64,000 nucleotides of DNA from DATFVA01 sp963711455 (GTDB lineage Bacteria > Bacteroidota > Ignavibacteria > Ignavibacteriales > Ignavibacteriaceae), in assembly GCA_963711455.1 (NCBI GenBank), contig CAVQEH010000002.1, positions 558,001 through 622,000 on the forward strand, in the 5' to 3' direction. Position numbers and translations under genes: made by a program. Position 1 is the stretch's first letter; every line of letters starts with the position of its first letter. The notes below the pieces were generated by a model. It searched no databases and was not told where the DNA came from. It saw only the letters and a program-made list of their open reading frames with translations. Positions 9,445 to 18,408 of the stretch are shown here, in pieces.

Positions 9445-10356
9445 TTATGCGGTTATTTCAATAGACTGTTTTTGTTTCTTTGCTCCCTTTTTTACGATAA
9501 TAACCCCAATAATAATTACAGTTGCTGCAAAAATAGTGGTTAGATTAAGTGTTTCGTTTAGTACAAGCCAGCCAAGAAAAAGAGCAATAACAGGATTTAT
9601 ATATGCGTAAGTAGCCACAAGAGAAAGCGGCAGATGCTCTATCGCATACATATAAGAACCATACCCGAGAATTGAACCAAATATAACCAGGTAAAAGAAT
9701 GCACTGATACCTTCCGGATGCAATGAAATTTGAGAAGCTTCTCCTAGTGAAAGGCCAAGTATTGTTTGCGCAGAACCTGCAATTAACATTTGAATAGCAG
9801 CACTCATCAAAGGATGGACACTTACTTTTTTATACTTGGAATAAACTGTTCCGAAAGACCATGATACAACGGCTCCAAGAATACACAGCACACCAAGCAG
9901 GTAAGATGAATTCAGAAGCTGGGCCCAATCGCCGTTAAAAATTAAAGCGACGCCAAACAAACCCAGGATAAGACCGGAAATTATGAGGTAATTTATTTTT
10001 GGGCCAGTTGGAATAACAGATTCCATTCCAACAACCCAGAAAGGAACGGTAGTAATCAGCAAAGCAGCAAGACCACTTCCAATAAATTGCTCTCCGGTTA
10101 CAACTAATCCGTTCCCAATTCCTATCAAAGAAATCCCAACCACTGAAATATGAATGATATCTTTTTTCGAAGGTAACTTTTGTCCTTTTAATCTGAGAAT
10201 AAAAACAAAAATAATTCCGGCAATAATCCATCTTACTCCGGCAAACAACATTGGTGGAAGATGTTCCACCCCGATCCTGATTGCAAGATAAGTAGTTCCC
10301 CAAATTATACATACTGCAATCCATGCCGAATAAGATTTGATATTTTTTGCATCCAT
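9445..10356 (-). CDS. EamA/DMT family transporter (RhaT/YdcZ-like permease)
   Basis: A polytopic inner-membrane protein of about 303 residues with ten predicted helices in two EamA repeats. The first repeat begins SAWIAVCIIWGTTYLAIRIG, a classic drug/metabolite transporter opening, and the second contains the AYINPVIALFLGWLVLNE motif that closes the family. The frame stays open to 10572, but that would overlap the divergent MFS gene and add a poor N-terminus; the ATG at 10356 (MDAKN) gives the usual family start, although no strong ribosome site precedes it. Exported metabolite unknown. Confidence 0.85.
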   Translation of the reverse strand: MDAKNIKSYSAWIAVCIIWGTTYLAIRIGVEHLPPMLFAGVRWIIAGIIFVFILRLKGQKLPSKKDIIHISVVGISLIGIGNGLVVTGEQFIGSGLAALLITTVPFWVVGMESVIPTGPKINYLIISGLILGLFGVALIFNGDWAQLLNSSYLLGVLCILGAVVSWSFGTVYSKYKKVSVHPLMSAAIQMLIAGSAQTILGLSLGEASQISLHPEGISAFFYLVIFGSILGYGSYMYAIEHLPLSLVATYAYINPVIALFLGWLVLNETLNLTTIFAATVIIIGVIIVKKGAKKQKQSIEITA

Positions 10357-10510
10357 AAAATCAACCGGTGGAGTTATTAAACTTTCAAAAATTGAGGTTA
10401 AACATACTACTTTTATAGCTAATTCAGGGGAAGAATTAATCACGTCTCGTAATATGATTAATAATTCATTATTTTTACAGCCATTGTAAAATTCACCTTT
10501 TGAGGAAAAT

Positions 10511-12109
10511 ATGGCGGAAGAAACAGTCCCAACTACAGAGAGTGTATTCAAGCAAGCTATCAATGAAATCACCCAACCATTTATTGACCTTATAAAAGCA
10601 CCAAGAGCGTTGTGGGGAGTAATATTAGCTTATGCAATTGAAGGGTTATCCTATTTTGGTATGCTGACTTATTTAGCAATTTACTTTTCAGACTATGTTT
10701 TCCAGGGTGTTGCACATCCCGATATATGGTCTCATGATATGGTAATGGTACTTACGGCAGGCATTGCTATATCAATGGTTGTTTTCGGTTTTGTACCCGA
10801 TAAATTTGGAGTCCGGAAAGCTTTAATTGCATCGTTTGTTTTAATGTTAATCGGCAGAATAATTTTTTCCGCTGCTCCAACAATTTTGGGACTGACACCC
10901 AACGGTCTCTGGTCTGCTTTGCAAATAATTTCTCTACTGGGAATTTTGTTTATACTTCTTGGTTATGGAATTTATCAACCTGCAGCCTATACGGCGGTAA
11001 GGCAATTCACAACACCCAAAACAGCTTCAATGGGGTATGCAATGTTGTATGCTGTAATGAATTTGGGTTCTTCACTAGTGATGGGCGCATTTTTATTACG
11101 TGACAAAGAATATTTAAACCTTGGGATAACAGGAACATTCTGGATTTTCACAGCTCTTACCCTGGTTTCGCTGCTGACTACAATTTTTATTCTTTCAAGA
11201 AAGACTGTCGAGAAAGCTATCCGGGATGCGAAAGCCGAAACAGCAATACAGGGTAATAATGAACAGAAATCAGAAGATGGATCAACTCAGAATGAAGTAA
11301 TAAAAAAGAATATTACACTGAAAGATGTTCCGATATCTGCCTGGATAATAATGCTGGGAATATTGATTGCAATTTATTTTCGGGCTTCAGGTCTGGTAAG
11401 AATAATTTTAACAATTGTTGTTTTGTTAACTCCTTTTATTATTTCAATACTACCAATTGATCGCAGACAAAAAACTCTCAACTGGATTATCAGCCATCCG
11501 TTAGCAAACTCAAAATTCTTTTTCTTCATTTTTGCATTAATGCCTGTTCAAACTCTATTTACTTACAACTGGCTAATACTTCCTCAGTATATATCAAGAG
11601 CATATCAAGGTTGGATAGGCAACCAGTTTGAGATAGCTTCAAATTTTAATCCTGTGCTTATTTTCATACTTGTTCCCGTAATTACAGCAGCAACAAGCAA
11701 AAAAAATGTATACAGTATGATGGTTTGGGGAACCCTGGTTATGGGATCTTCAGCATTTGTTTTAGCACTTGGACCAACCTTCACAAACTTGTTGATATAC
11801 CTTGTATTAATGTCTGTTGGTGAAGCGATGTGGTCTGCAAGATTCCTGCAGTATGCAACTGAAATTGCACCTGAAGGAAAAGCCGGACTATACCAGGGAG
11901 TTGCTCAACTACCTTGGTTTTTAACAAAATTTTTAGTGCCTTTACTTTATTCAGGGCAAATGATGGAATTATATTGTCCTGAGATAGGCAGCAAAGACAC
12001 ATCAATGATGTGGTTAATTTTTGGATTTATTGCAATTTCAACTCCGATAATGTTGTGGGCTGCAAGAGGATGGATGATGAAAGGATTTAAAACAAGAGCC
12101 GAAGCTTAG
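10511..12109 (+). CDS. MFS transporter, POT/peptide-transporter-like
   Basis: A 532-residue major facilitator with about 12-14 membrane helices. The opening KAPRALWGVILAYAIEGLSYFGMLTYLAIYFSD and the GYGIYQPAAYTAVRQF segment recall proton-dependent oligopeptide transporters. A charged cytoplasmic loop lies near residues 235-270. The ATG follows TGAGGA at a good distance. It is divergent from the EamA gene with about 150 bases between. A peptide substrate would suit the proteolytic character of the window, but this is inference; other MFS members of the same length are possible. Confidence 0.75.
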   Translation: MAEETVPTTESVFKQAINEITQPFIDLIKAPRALWGVILAYAIEGLSYFGMLTYLAIYFSDYVFQGVAHPDIWSHDMVMVLTAGIAISMVVFGFVPDKFGVRKALIASFVLMLIGRIIFSAAPTILGLTPNGLWSALQIISLLGILFILLGYGIYQPAAYTAVRQFTTPKTASMGYAMLYAVMNLGSSLVMGAFLLRDKEYLNLGITGTFWIFTALTLVSLLTTIFILSRKTVEKAIRDAKAETAIQGNNEQKSEDGSTQNEVIKKNITLKDVPISAWIIMLGILIAIYFRASGLVRIILTIVVLLTPFIISILPIDRRQKTLNWIISHPLANSKFFFFIFALMPVQTLFTYNWLILPQYISRAYQGWIGNQFEIASNFNPVLIFILVPVITAATSKKNVYSMMVWGTLVMGSSAFVLALGPTFTNLLIYLVLMSVGEAMWSARFLQYATEIAPEGKAGLYQGVAQLPWFLTKFLVPLLYSGQMMELYCPEIGSKDTSMMWLIFGFIAISTPIMLWAARGWMMKGFKTRAEA

Positions 12110-12118
12110 TAAGGAAAC

Positions 12119-12158
12119 AATGGAGTAGTGGAATGTTCTCAGAATCCATCATTCCATT
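12119..12158. repeat. Imperfect inverted repeat after the MFS gene
   Basis: AATGGA-N4-TGG pairs with CCA-N2-ATTCCATT across a short loop. No T-run follows, so it is either a weak terminator or one of the small dispersed palindromes common in this window. Confidence 0.4.
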
Positions 12159-12278
12159 AATAAAATAATTTAGAGAAAATGAATTGCTTCTTTCCCTTTT
12201 TTTTTCATACCCCTTTCTCTAATTTTATATGTTAATTTAAAAAGATTAAGATCAATAATTGAAAAATCAGGAGAACAA

Positions 12279-13574
12279 ATGACTACTATAGTAGATATAC
12301 TTGGAAGAGAAATACTTGACTCAAGAGGGAATCCAACCGTTGAAGTTGAAGTACAGTTGGAATCAGGAATAATTGGTCGTGCAGCAATACCGAGCGGCGC
12401 ATCAACCGGAGAACACGAAGCAGTAGAATTGAGGGACGGAGACAAAAACCGCTACAATGGAAAGGGAGTTCTGAAAGCCGTTGAAAATATAAATGAAAAA
12501 ATAGCAGATGAGCTAATTGATTTTGATGCTGCTGACCAGGCTGAAATTGATAATTTATTAATTACACTCGATGGAACGGAAAACAAATCATCGCTTGGAG
12601 CAAATGCCATACTTGGGGTTTCACTAGCATGCGCGAAAGCCGTAGCAGAAACTTTCGGGTTGCCGCTTTACAGGTATATAGGCGGAACGAATGCCCGCAC
12701 ACTTCCTGTCCCTATGATGAATATTTTAAATGGTGGAAAACACGCAGATAACAATGTGGACTTCCAGGAATTTATGATTGTACCTTTCGGTGCATCGAGC
12801 TTTTCAGAAGCATTAAGAATGGGTGCTGAAACATTTCATTCATTAAAATCTGTACTTCATAAGAAAGGTTATAACACCGCAGTTGGAGATGAAGGAGGCT
12901 TTGCACCGAATTTAAAATCAAATGATGAAGCAATTGAAGTTATACTTGAAGCAATTGAAAAAGCCGGTTACAAAATCGGGACAGATATAGGAATTGCGCT
13001 CGATCCGGCTGCAAGTGAGTTCTTTTTAAAAGAAAAAAACGCATATCATCTGTTTAAATCTGCACCGAATAAAGAAATTCCCATTGAAAAAATGGTGGAT
13101 TACTGGTCAGGATGGATAAAAAAATATCCTATTATTTCTCTCGAAGATGGTCTTGCAGAAGATGATTGGGAAGGATGGCAGCTTCTTACAGAAAAATTAG
13201 GAGATAAAATTCAGCTTGTCGGTGATGATATCTTTGTAACCAATACGGAAAGACTTGCTAAGGGAATTGAACTTGGAGTTGCTAATTCTATATTAATTAA
13301 AGTAAACCAGATTGGCACTCTCACCGAAACTCTTGATGCAATTGAAATGGCAAAGAAAGCCGGTTATACAAATGTTATTAGTCATCGCTCTGGTGAAACA
13401 GAAGATACAATTATTGCTGATATTGCCGTTGCTACTAATGCCGGGCAAATTAAAACCGGTTCACTTTCACGCACAGACAGGATAGCAAAATATAATCAAC
13501 TCTTAAGGATAGAAGAGGAACTTGATAATGTAGCATTGTTCCCCGGTTTATCCGCTTTGAACTATACGGAATAA
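12279..13574 (+). CDS. eno: Enolase (phosphopyruvate hydratase)
   Basis: A 431-residue protein that is full length for bacterial enolase, which converts 2-phosphoglycerate to phosphoenolpyruvate in glycolysis. Family landmarks are present throughout: the N-terminal GREILDSRGNPTVEVEV, the substrate-loop GAAIPSGASTGEHEA-type segment, metal-binding SLEDGLAEDDWEGW and GDDIFVTN, the catalytic Lys in LIKVNQIGTLTET, and the C-terminal SHRSGETEDT motif. AGGAGA precedes the ATG. It is followed after about 50 bases by glutamine synthetase on the same strand. Confidence 0.98.
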   Translation: MTTIVDILGREILDSRGNPTVEVEVQLESGIIGRAAIPSGASTGEHEAVELRDGDKNRYNGKGVLKAVENINEKIADELIDFDAADQAEIDNLLITLDGTENKSSLGANAILGVSLACAKAVAETFGLPLYRYIGGTNARTLPVPMMNILNGGKHADNNVDFQEFMIVPFGASSFSEALRMGAETFHSLKSVLHKKGYNTAVGDEGGFAPNLKSNDEAIEVILEAIEKAGYKIGTDIGIALDPAASEFFLKEKNAYHLFKSAPNKEIPIEKMVDYWSGWIKKYPIISLEDGLAEDDWEGWQLLTEKLGDKIQLVGDDIFVTNTERLAKGIELGVANSILIKVNQIGTLTETLDAIEMAKKAGYTNVISHRSGETEDTIIADIAVATNAGQIKTGSLSRTDRIAKYNQLLRIEEELDNVALFPGLSALNYTE

Positions 13575-13628
13575 TTTTTTCACAATGAGCTGGTTAAAAT
13601 ACGGCTCAATAAAACTGTTGGGGATTTT

Positions 13629-15011
13629 ATGCCTCTAAATGATCTTCAAAAATGCAAAGCATTAATTAAAGAACGTAACATTGAAATGATCGATTTGAAA
13701 GCAATTGATCTTACGGGAAGACTTCATCACATTTCGCTTCCTGTTTATAATAATATACTTGATAAAATGATTAAAGAGGGAGTTGGTTTCGATGGTTCCA
13801 GCTATGGCTTTAGAAAAGTTGAGAACAGCGATATGGTGCTCATTCCCGATTTAAAAACTGCAGTTATCGATCCTTTCAGGGAAGCTCCAACTTTAAGTTT
13901 TTATGCACACGTATCTTTAACAGATGAAAAGCGAAGCCCATTTAACCAGGATGGAAGATATCTTGCAAAGCAGATAAAAGATCTTCTGAAAAAAACTACC
14001 GGTGCTGATAGTTCCTGGTGGAGTACAGAATTTGAGTTCTATATTTTTTCTAATGTAGAGTTTGATACAAGAACTTCTTCATCATATTATAAAGTTGAGC
14101 ACGCAGAAGAATTTTATAAGAAGGCTTACCACGCTGCCAATCCCCAGGATGAGTATGATGATTTCAGGGATGAAGCTAGCAAGCTTCTTCAGAAATTCGG
14201 AATAAAAGTTAAATATCATCATCACGAAGTTGGAGAAAGAGGACAGCAGGAAATCGAAACATATTTTTCCGATTTGCTTACAACTGCCGATAACATAATT
14301 ACAGCTAAATACATCCTGTTTAACTTTGCGCGACAGAAAAATCTTTTTATTACTTTTATGCCGAAACCTATGTACCACCAGTCTGGCAACGGAATGCATC
14401 TTCATTTTTATCTAACTAAGAATGGCAGGAATGCATTTTATAAAAAAGGTGAATATGGAAATATGAATGAACTCGGCAGATTTTTTATCGGAGGTATGTT
14501 AAAACACGGTGCAGCTTTATCGGCGTTTACAAATCCAAGTACAAATTCGTATAAAAGACTGGTGCCTGGTTTTGAAGCTCCTGTTATTTTAACATACGGA
14601 CAGGGCAACAGGGCTTCGGCAATAAGGATACCAAAATATGTTTCCAATCCTGAAGAAACACGTTTTGAGTACCGTCCCCCGGATGCAACAGCAAATCCGT
14701 ATTTATGTTTAATTGCAATGCTGCTTGCGGGTATTGATGGAGTTACAAATAAAATTGATCCTTTGAAAGAAGGATTCGGTCCTTACGATAAAAATTTTCT
14801 TGAAGATCCTGACAGTAATAAGTTTCAGTTTCTTCCACGGAACCTGGCAGAAGCTTTAGATGCGCTTGCCGCGGACAACGATTTCCTAAGACACGGTGGA
14901 ATATTTACAGATGAATTACTTGAGCAATGGAGGAAAATTAAGCTGGATGAAATAAACTCAATCGGTACAATGCCTCACCCGTTTGAGTATAAAATGTACT
15001 TTAATTTGTAG
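13629..15011 (+). CDS. glnA: Glutamine synthetase, type I
   Basis: A 460-residue type I glutamine synthetase making glutamine from glutamate, ammonia and ATP. Visible landmarks are VGFDGSSYGFRKVENSDM, the EFEFYIF metal site, HHHEVGERGQQEI, the GNGMHLHFYL ATP/metal motif, NPSTNSYKRLVPGFEAP with the glutamate-binding loop, and RFEYRPPDATANPYL. In adenylylated GSI-beta enzymes a Tyr follows the DKNL stretch near the C-terminus; the aligned DKNFLEDPDS region here has no Tyr, so control by adenylylation seems unlikely. Start at ATG after GGGGAT. A strong inverted repeat follows. Confidence 0.96.
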   Translation: MPLNDLQKCKALIKERNIEMIDLKAIDLTGRLHHISLPVYNNILDKMIKEGVGFDGSSYGFRKVENSDMVLIPDLKTAVIDPFREAPTLSFYAHVSLTDEKRSPFNQDGRYLAKQIKDLLKKTTGADSSWWSTEFEFYIFSNVEFDTRTSSSYYKVEHAEEFYKKAYHAANPQDEYDDFRDEASKLLQKFGIKVKYHHHEVGERGQQEIETYFSDLLTTADNIITAKYILFNFARQKNLFITFMPKPMYHQSGNGMHLHFYLTKNGRNAFYKKGEYGNMNELGRFFIGGMLKHGAALSAFTNPSTNSYKRLVPGFEAPVILTYGQGNRASAIRIPKYVSNPEETRFEYRPPDATANPYLCLIAMLLAGIDGVTNKIDPLKEGFGPYDKNFLEDPDSNKFQFLPRNLAEALDALAADNDFLRHGGIFTDELLEQWRKIKLDEINSIGTMPHPFEYKMYFNL

Positions 15012-15022
15012 GTATTAAATTG

Positions 15023-15053
15023 GATTTGCCGGATTTTAAAAATCCGGCAAATC
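15023..15053. terminator. Bidirectional hairpin between glnA and the GH5 gene
   Basis: GATTTGCCGGATTTT pairs with AAAATCCGGCAAATC in a near-perfect 15-bp stem. It lies between convergent genes, 12 bases after glnA. The T-run is inside the stem rather than after it, so factor-independent termination is probable but not certain. Confidence 0.7.
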
Positions 15054-15061
15054 TGTTGTGG

Positions 15062-16219
15062 TCACTTCAGCAAAATCATCTTTCTTGTTTCCACAAAATA
15101 ACCTGCACTTAATCTATAAAAATATACGCTGCTTCCAAGCAGACTGTTATCAAACGACAAATATAATTTGTATGTTCCTGCCTGTTTAATTCCTTTATCA
15201 ATGACCTTTATTAATTGACCAAGTGAATTAAATAATTCAACTTTGACATAAGCAGTGTTCTGTAAATTGTATTCTATCGTAGTAGAAGGATTAAAGGGAT
15301 TGGGATAATTCTGGTAAAGAATAAATCCTTTATTGTCGGATACAATAGTTGCATTACTAAGAAGTTTTATATGCTCTTTGAATAAATCAAACAGATCGGT
15401 ATTCTGAATTTCATTGAATGCATATTTATCAGCTATGGATGTTAGATCAGGATGAACGTAATCCCATATTACTGCTGACCTGGAAGGCGTAGACCTTATT
15501 GTCTGAAAATAGATTTTATAATTTTTAATCTTATCATTTATAACACCGAATTCTCCTAATAGGGCAGGCTTATCATAACTGCCTGAAATTTTAGTATGAT
15601 TGTTTATCCAGGTATTTCCTGCAAGCACTTCTAATCCCCACCCTTCCGGATATAAATGAAATGAAGAGTAATCGATATTTTCGATTGAAGTGTTTTCGAC
15701 AAAACTTGTCCCCTTGTATCCATCAAATAAAAAATATGAACTGTTGTAAAACAAATCCTCATCAGAATAATATTCTTTATGAATATCATAGCCTACTTCC
15801 CCTGTAGTAAGAAGATGACTAACATCAATTGATTTAAAATACTCTGCCATTTCTCTATACCAGGTTTTTAAAATATTTACAGAGAATCCGGTGTTTGATG
15901 CTTCATTAATTAATTCGAAACTGAAAATTATTGGTTCATCCTTGTATTGTACGCCGGTAAAAATATTCCTTCTGTTCAGAATTGAGTTGATATAAAATTT
16001 GTACCAGCTTTTTATCGAGTCATCGGTGAAGAAATCACTATGATGATAAATCTTTCCGGTTTGGGATTTCAATAACAGGTTAGCCCAATAAATATACTGT
16101 TCGATTCCCCCAAAATCGCTGAAGTTATTTTCCAGGGTTAAAATAATATTAACATTATACTGCTTTGCTTTATAAATTACATAATCGAGTGCTCTTAATC
16201 CGGTTTCCTTTAAACCCAT
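15062..16219 (-). CDS. GH5 mannanase/cellulase-like protein with T9SS domain, part after frameshift
   Basis: The major part (about 380 residues) of a glycoside hydrolase family 5 protein. It carries GLRALDYVIYKAKQYNVN, the acid/base Glu in FELINEASN, and the nucleophile Glu in PALLGEFGVI, in the spacing of beta-mannanase-like GH5 enzymes. The end is a T9SS sorting domain (LYQNYPNPFNPSTTIEYN), so the mature enzyme would be exported and attached to the surface. The apparent start at MGLKETG is not a real N-terminus: the preceding domain part lies in the other frame, in the adjoining stretch up to 16514. Removing one base near 16205 fuses both into a single protein of about 480 residues. Confidence 0.8.
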   Translation of the reverse strand: MGLKETGLRALDYVIYKAKQYNVNIILTLENNFSDFGGIEQYIYWANLLLKSQTGKIYHHSDFFTDDSIKSWYKFYINSILNRRNIFTGVQYKDEPIIFSFELINEASNTGFSVNILKTWYREMAEYFKSIDVSHLLTTGEVGYDIHKEYYSDEDLFYNSSYFLFDGYKGTSFVENTSIENIDYSSFHLYPEGWGLEVLAGNTWINNHTKISGSYDKPALLGEFGVINDKIKNYKIYFQTIRSTPSRSAVIWDYVHPDLTSIADKYAFNEIQNTDLFDLFKEHIKLLSNATIVSDNKGFILYQNYPNPFNPSTTIEYNLQNTAYVKVELFNSLGQLIKVIDKGIKQAGTYKLYLSFDNSLLGSSVYFYRLSAGYFVETRKMILLK

Positions 16220-16514
16220 AAGGAGAATATCTGATAATCGATTGTTTATTTGAATCCGAACCGGAATTAAATCCCCATGTTCTGATTACTTTTATTCCGT
16301 TTTGTTGTGCTGTTCTGAATACATCATCTACTATATATTTTTTAGAAGAATCTGAAGTTATCCATTGTAAGTAATAAGCACTGAATCCTAAAAAATAAAA
16401 TTCTGAATTTCCCTTATAAAATTTTTTATCCTTACAATAAATAAAATCATTCTGAGGAAAAGCCGGGTGAATGAATAAAATCATCAGAGATAATATTAAC
16501 ATTAATATTTTCAC
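16170..16514 (-). CDS. GH5 mannanase-like protein, N-terminal part before frameshift
   Basis: Gives the missing front of the GH5 gene: a signal peptide (MKILMLILSLMILFIHPAFPQ), then the family's first strand FYFLGFSAYYLQW and the VIRTWGFNSGSDSNKQSIIR motif of beta-mannanases. After RYSPYGFKGN the frame runs into nonsense, while the +1 frame continues smoothly as KETGLRALDYV. The join at TTTAAAGGAAACC would read FKETG if one base were absent. It could be a real inactivating indel, a sequencing error, or much less likely a programmed +1 shift. Confidence 0.75.
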   Translation of the reverse strand: MKILMLILSLMILFIHPAFPQNDFIYCKDKKFYKGNSEFYFLGFSAYYLQWITSDSSKKYIVDDVFRTAQQNGIKVIRTWGFNSGSDSNKQSIIRYSPYGFKGNRIKSTRLCNL

Positions 16515-16696
16515 AACTAAACCAACAACAATCGAAAAAAACTGTTTATTAAAGGTAGGATTTATTTTTTAGTTGTGCTTTATTTATCTGTTTAACAGAA
16601 AATATTTAACATTTTAAATGAATTGCCTTTTCAGGTTTTACATGACAATTCAAATATCAACTTTTATTTTCTTCAAGTCTTCAATAAAATGTTAGC

Positions 16697-16725
16697 AGCC
16701 TGATAGGGGGAGAGACTACCAGGCT
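16697..16725 (-). terminator. Hairpin downstream of the DUF2339-like gene
   Basis: AGCCTGATAG and CTACCAGGCT pair over nine of ten positions with a nine-base loop, about 25 bases beyond the stop at 16751. The minus-strand sequence that follows is AT-rich without a clean T-run, so termination is only probable. Confidence 0.45.
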
Positions 16726-16750
16726 GTGCACACAGGGAAAATTGTAATAG

Positions 16751-18391
16751 TTAAGCGGCTTCTTTTGTTTTTGAACTTGTTGTCCTCATCTTTGTGTACA
16801 TAACTGAGATTATAAGCAGAATAATACTGACTGCCAAAAATGAAATTACTTTATAAGTAATGTCGGATGAAGTTATTCCGAAAGCTGCTAAATAAAGGCT
16901 CGTTAGTATCAGTGTAGATACTGCCATCATACGGTATTTTTTATTATTAAGGAGTTTACTCATTAAGTAATAAAGCAGAGCCAGCCCTGCCCACGATAAT
17001 CCCACAAAGCTTGAAGGCAATACCTGGTAGAGTACATAAGGTAAGATAAAGAAAGCCATAATCAGGTAAGCAAGCCTGATATAATTAGTTGTCAGTTCTA
17101 ATCTTGTCTTTTGCCAGTTCAGAATTCTTGCACTTATTAAAGCTGCAAACCCGAAGCTTATTCCTTCAATGCCAATAACTTTTACGTTGATGAGGTATGA
17201 AAGCAGAATACCTCCAAAGATAAAAATGTTTGCCACTATTATAAATTTGGATCTGAACCATAAAGCAGTAGAGATAACTACTATACTTTGCCAGCATAGA
17301 AGTATAAAGAATGCGGGTTCATTATATGAAGCAATAATAGATGCGCTTAGTGCAGCGTACGCAAACATCGCATAAATAAATGAACCAAACCTGCTTTTTT
17401 CTTTTGTCCAGAATAAGATTGCAAGCGTCATTAAAATTGCGAAGGCACCTAAGTGAACGATTCCAAGATTATTAATTCCGCTCAGGATAGAAATTAAAAG
17501 AAACAACCCGTATCCCAATGAGGCATTCATAATTGTAATAAATAATTCATCCAGCTCCCGTTTTTTATCTTTGATTAGTAATAAACTTCCAATCCCGTAA
17601 ATCAATAAGTATGCTAATAAAAAAATCAGGTTATACTGAAACCCGGTAGTTATCTTGAGGTTATATCCAAGTAACGGATTGTTCACGAACCAGAGACAAT
17701 GAGCAAGGCAAGTGAAAATTATACCAAATACCATAAGGTTGGATGATTTATATTTTAATGAAAATTGCACGACTGAAAAACTTATTACGGCAAGCATTAC
17801 GAACATTAACCATGGAACCTCAGTAACAAGTGAGGTCATAATAAAGAACAGTTCTGCAAGTGCAATTAAATATATCGACTGGCGTTTGAAAGAAATTCCT
17901 ATGGTTAAAGCACTTACAATCAGCAGCAGGATTACAACAAAAAATCTGCTTGTAACTATTGGTTCTGCACTGAAGAAATGAAGACGCAATGTAGTGAGAT
18001 AAAGCAATGCTGCACCTCCGCCGATTAAAAAACCCGAAATATATTTAAATGATTTAAGCCAGATTTCGGGAATAACAATCAATGCAATGCTTAGCACAAA
18101 TCCAATTGCAACAGGAAGCAGCGGGGGATAATTATCTAATGGCTGTGTCATCAGAAAAAACATACCAAGAAGAAATGCCAGTATTCCGATTTTTGCAAAC
18201 CAGAATTCCCCGATCGTAAGCTCAAGTGAATCATCTTCTTCCTCCTTCTTTCGTGCCGGACCTGTTACCTCCTCTGTTTTTGGGTTTTCCCATTTCAGAT
18301 TCAGTGCATTCTCAACTTCCGTTAATCTCCTTTCAATACGGGTCATCGTATTAATGAGGTCTTCAATTAAAGGATTGGATACATCGTTCAT
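16751..18391 (-). CDS. Polytopic membrane protein, DUF2339-like
   Basis: A 546-residue protein with a cytoplasmic N-terminal coiled coil (about residues 5-35, ending in a charged KKEEEDD stretch) followed by about 14 membrane helices that cover the rest of the chain. The plan of coiled coil, short linker containing GEFWFAKIGILAFLLGMFF, then continuous helices with GGGAALLYLTTLRLHFF matches the DUF2339 family, whose function is not known. GGAGGAG before the ATG is a strong ribosome site. It follows the undecahaem cytochrome by only 17 bases and is therefore probably in that operon. Confidence 0.65.
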   Translation of the reverse strand: MNDVSNPLIEDLINTMTRIERRLTEVENALNLKWENPKTEEVTGPARKKEEEDDSLELTIGEFWFAKIGILAFLLGMFFLMTQPLDNYPPLLPVAIGFVLSIALIVIPEIWLKSFKYISGFLIGGGAALLYLTTLRLHFFSAEPIVTSRFFVVILLLIVSALTIGISFKRQSIYLIALAELFFIMTSLVTEVPWLMFVMLAVISFSVVQFSLKYKSSNLMVFGIIFTCLAHCLWFVNNPLLGYNLKITTGFQYNLIFLLAYLLIYGIGSLLLIKDKKRELDELFITIMNASLGYGLFLLISILSGINNLGIVHLGAFAILMTLAILFWTKEKSRFGSFIYAMFAYAALSASIIASYNEPAFFILLCWQSIVVISTALWFRSKFIIVANIFIFGGILLSYLINVKVIGIEGISFGFAALISARILNWQKTRLELTTNYIRLAYLIMAFFILPYVLYQVLPSSFVGLSWAGLALLYYLMSKLLNNKKYRMMAVSTLILTSLYLAAFGITSSDITYKVISFLAVSIILLIISVMYTKMRTTSSKTKEAA

Positions 18392-18408
18392 AACTCCTCC
18401 GGGTTATT

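Noticed and set aside
16170..16219. Programmed +1 frameshift as explanation for the GH5 break
   Set aside because: No known +1 shift signal or stimulatory structure was seen; an indel is simpler.
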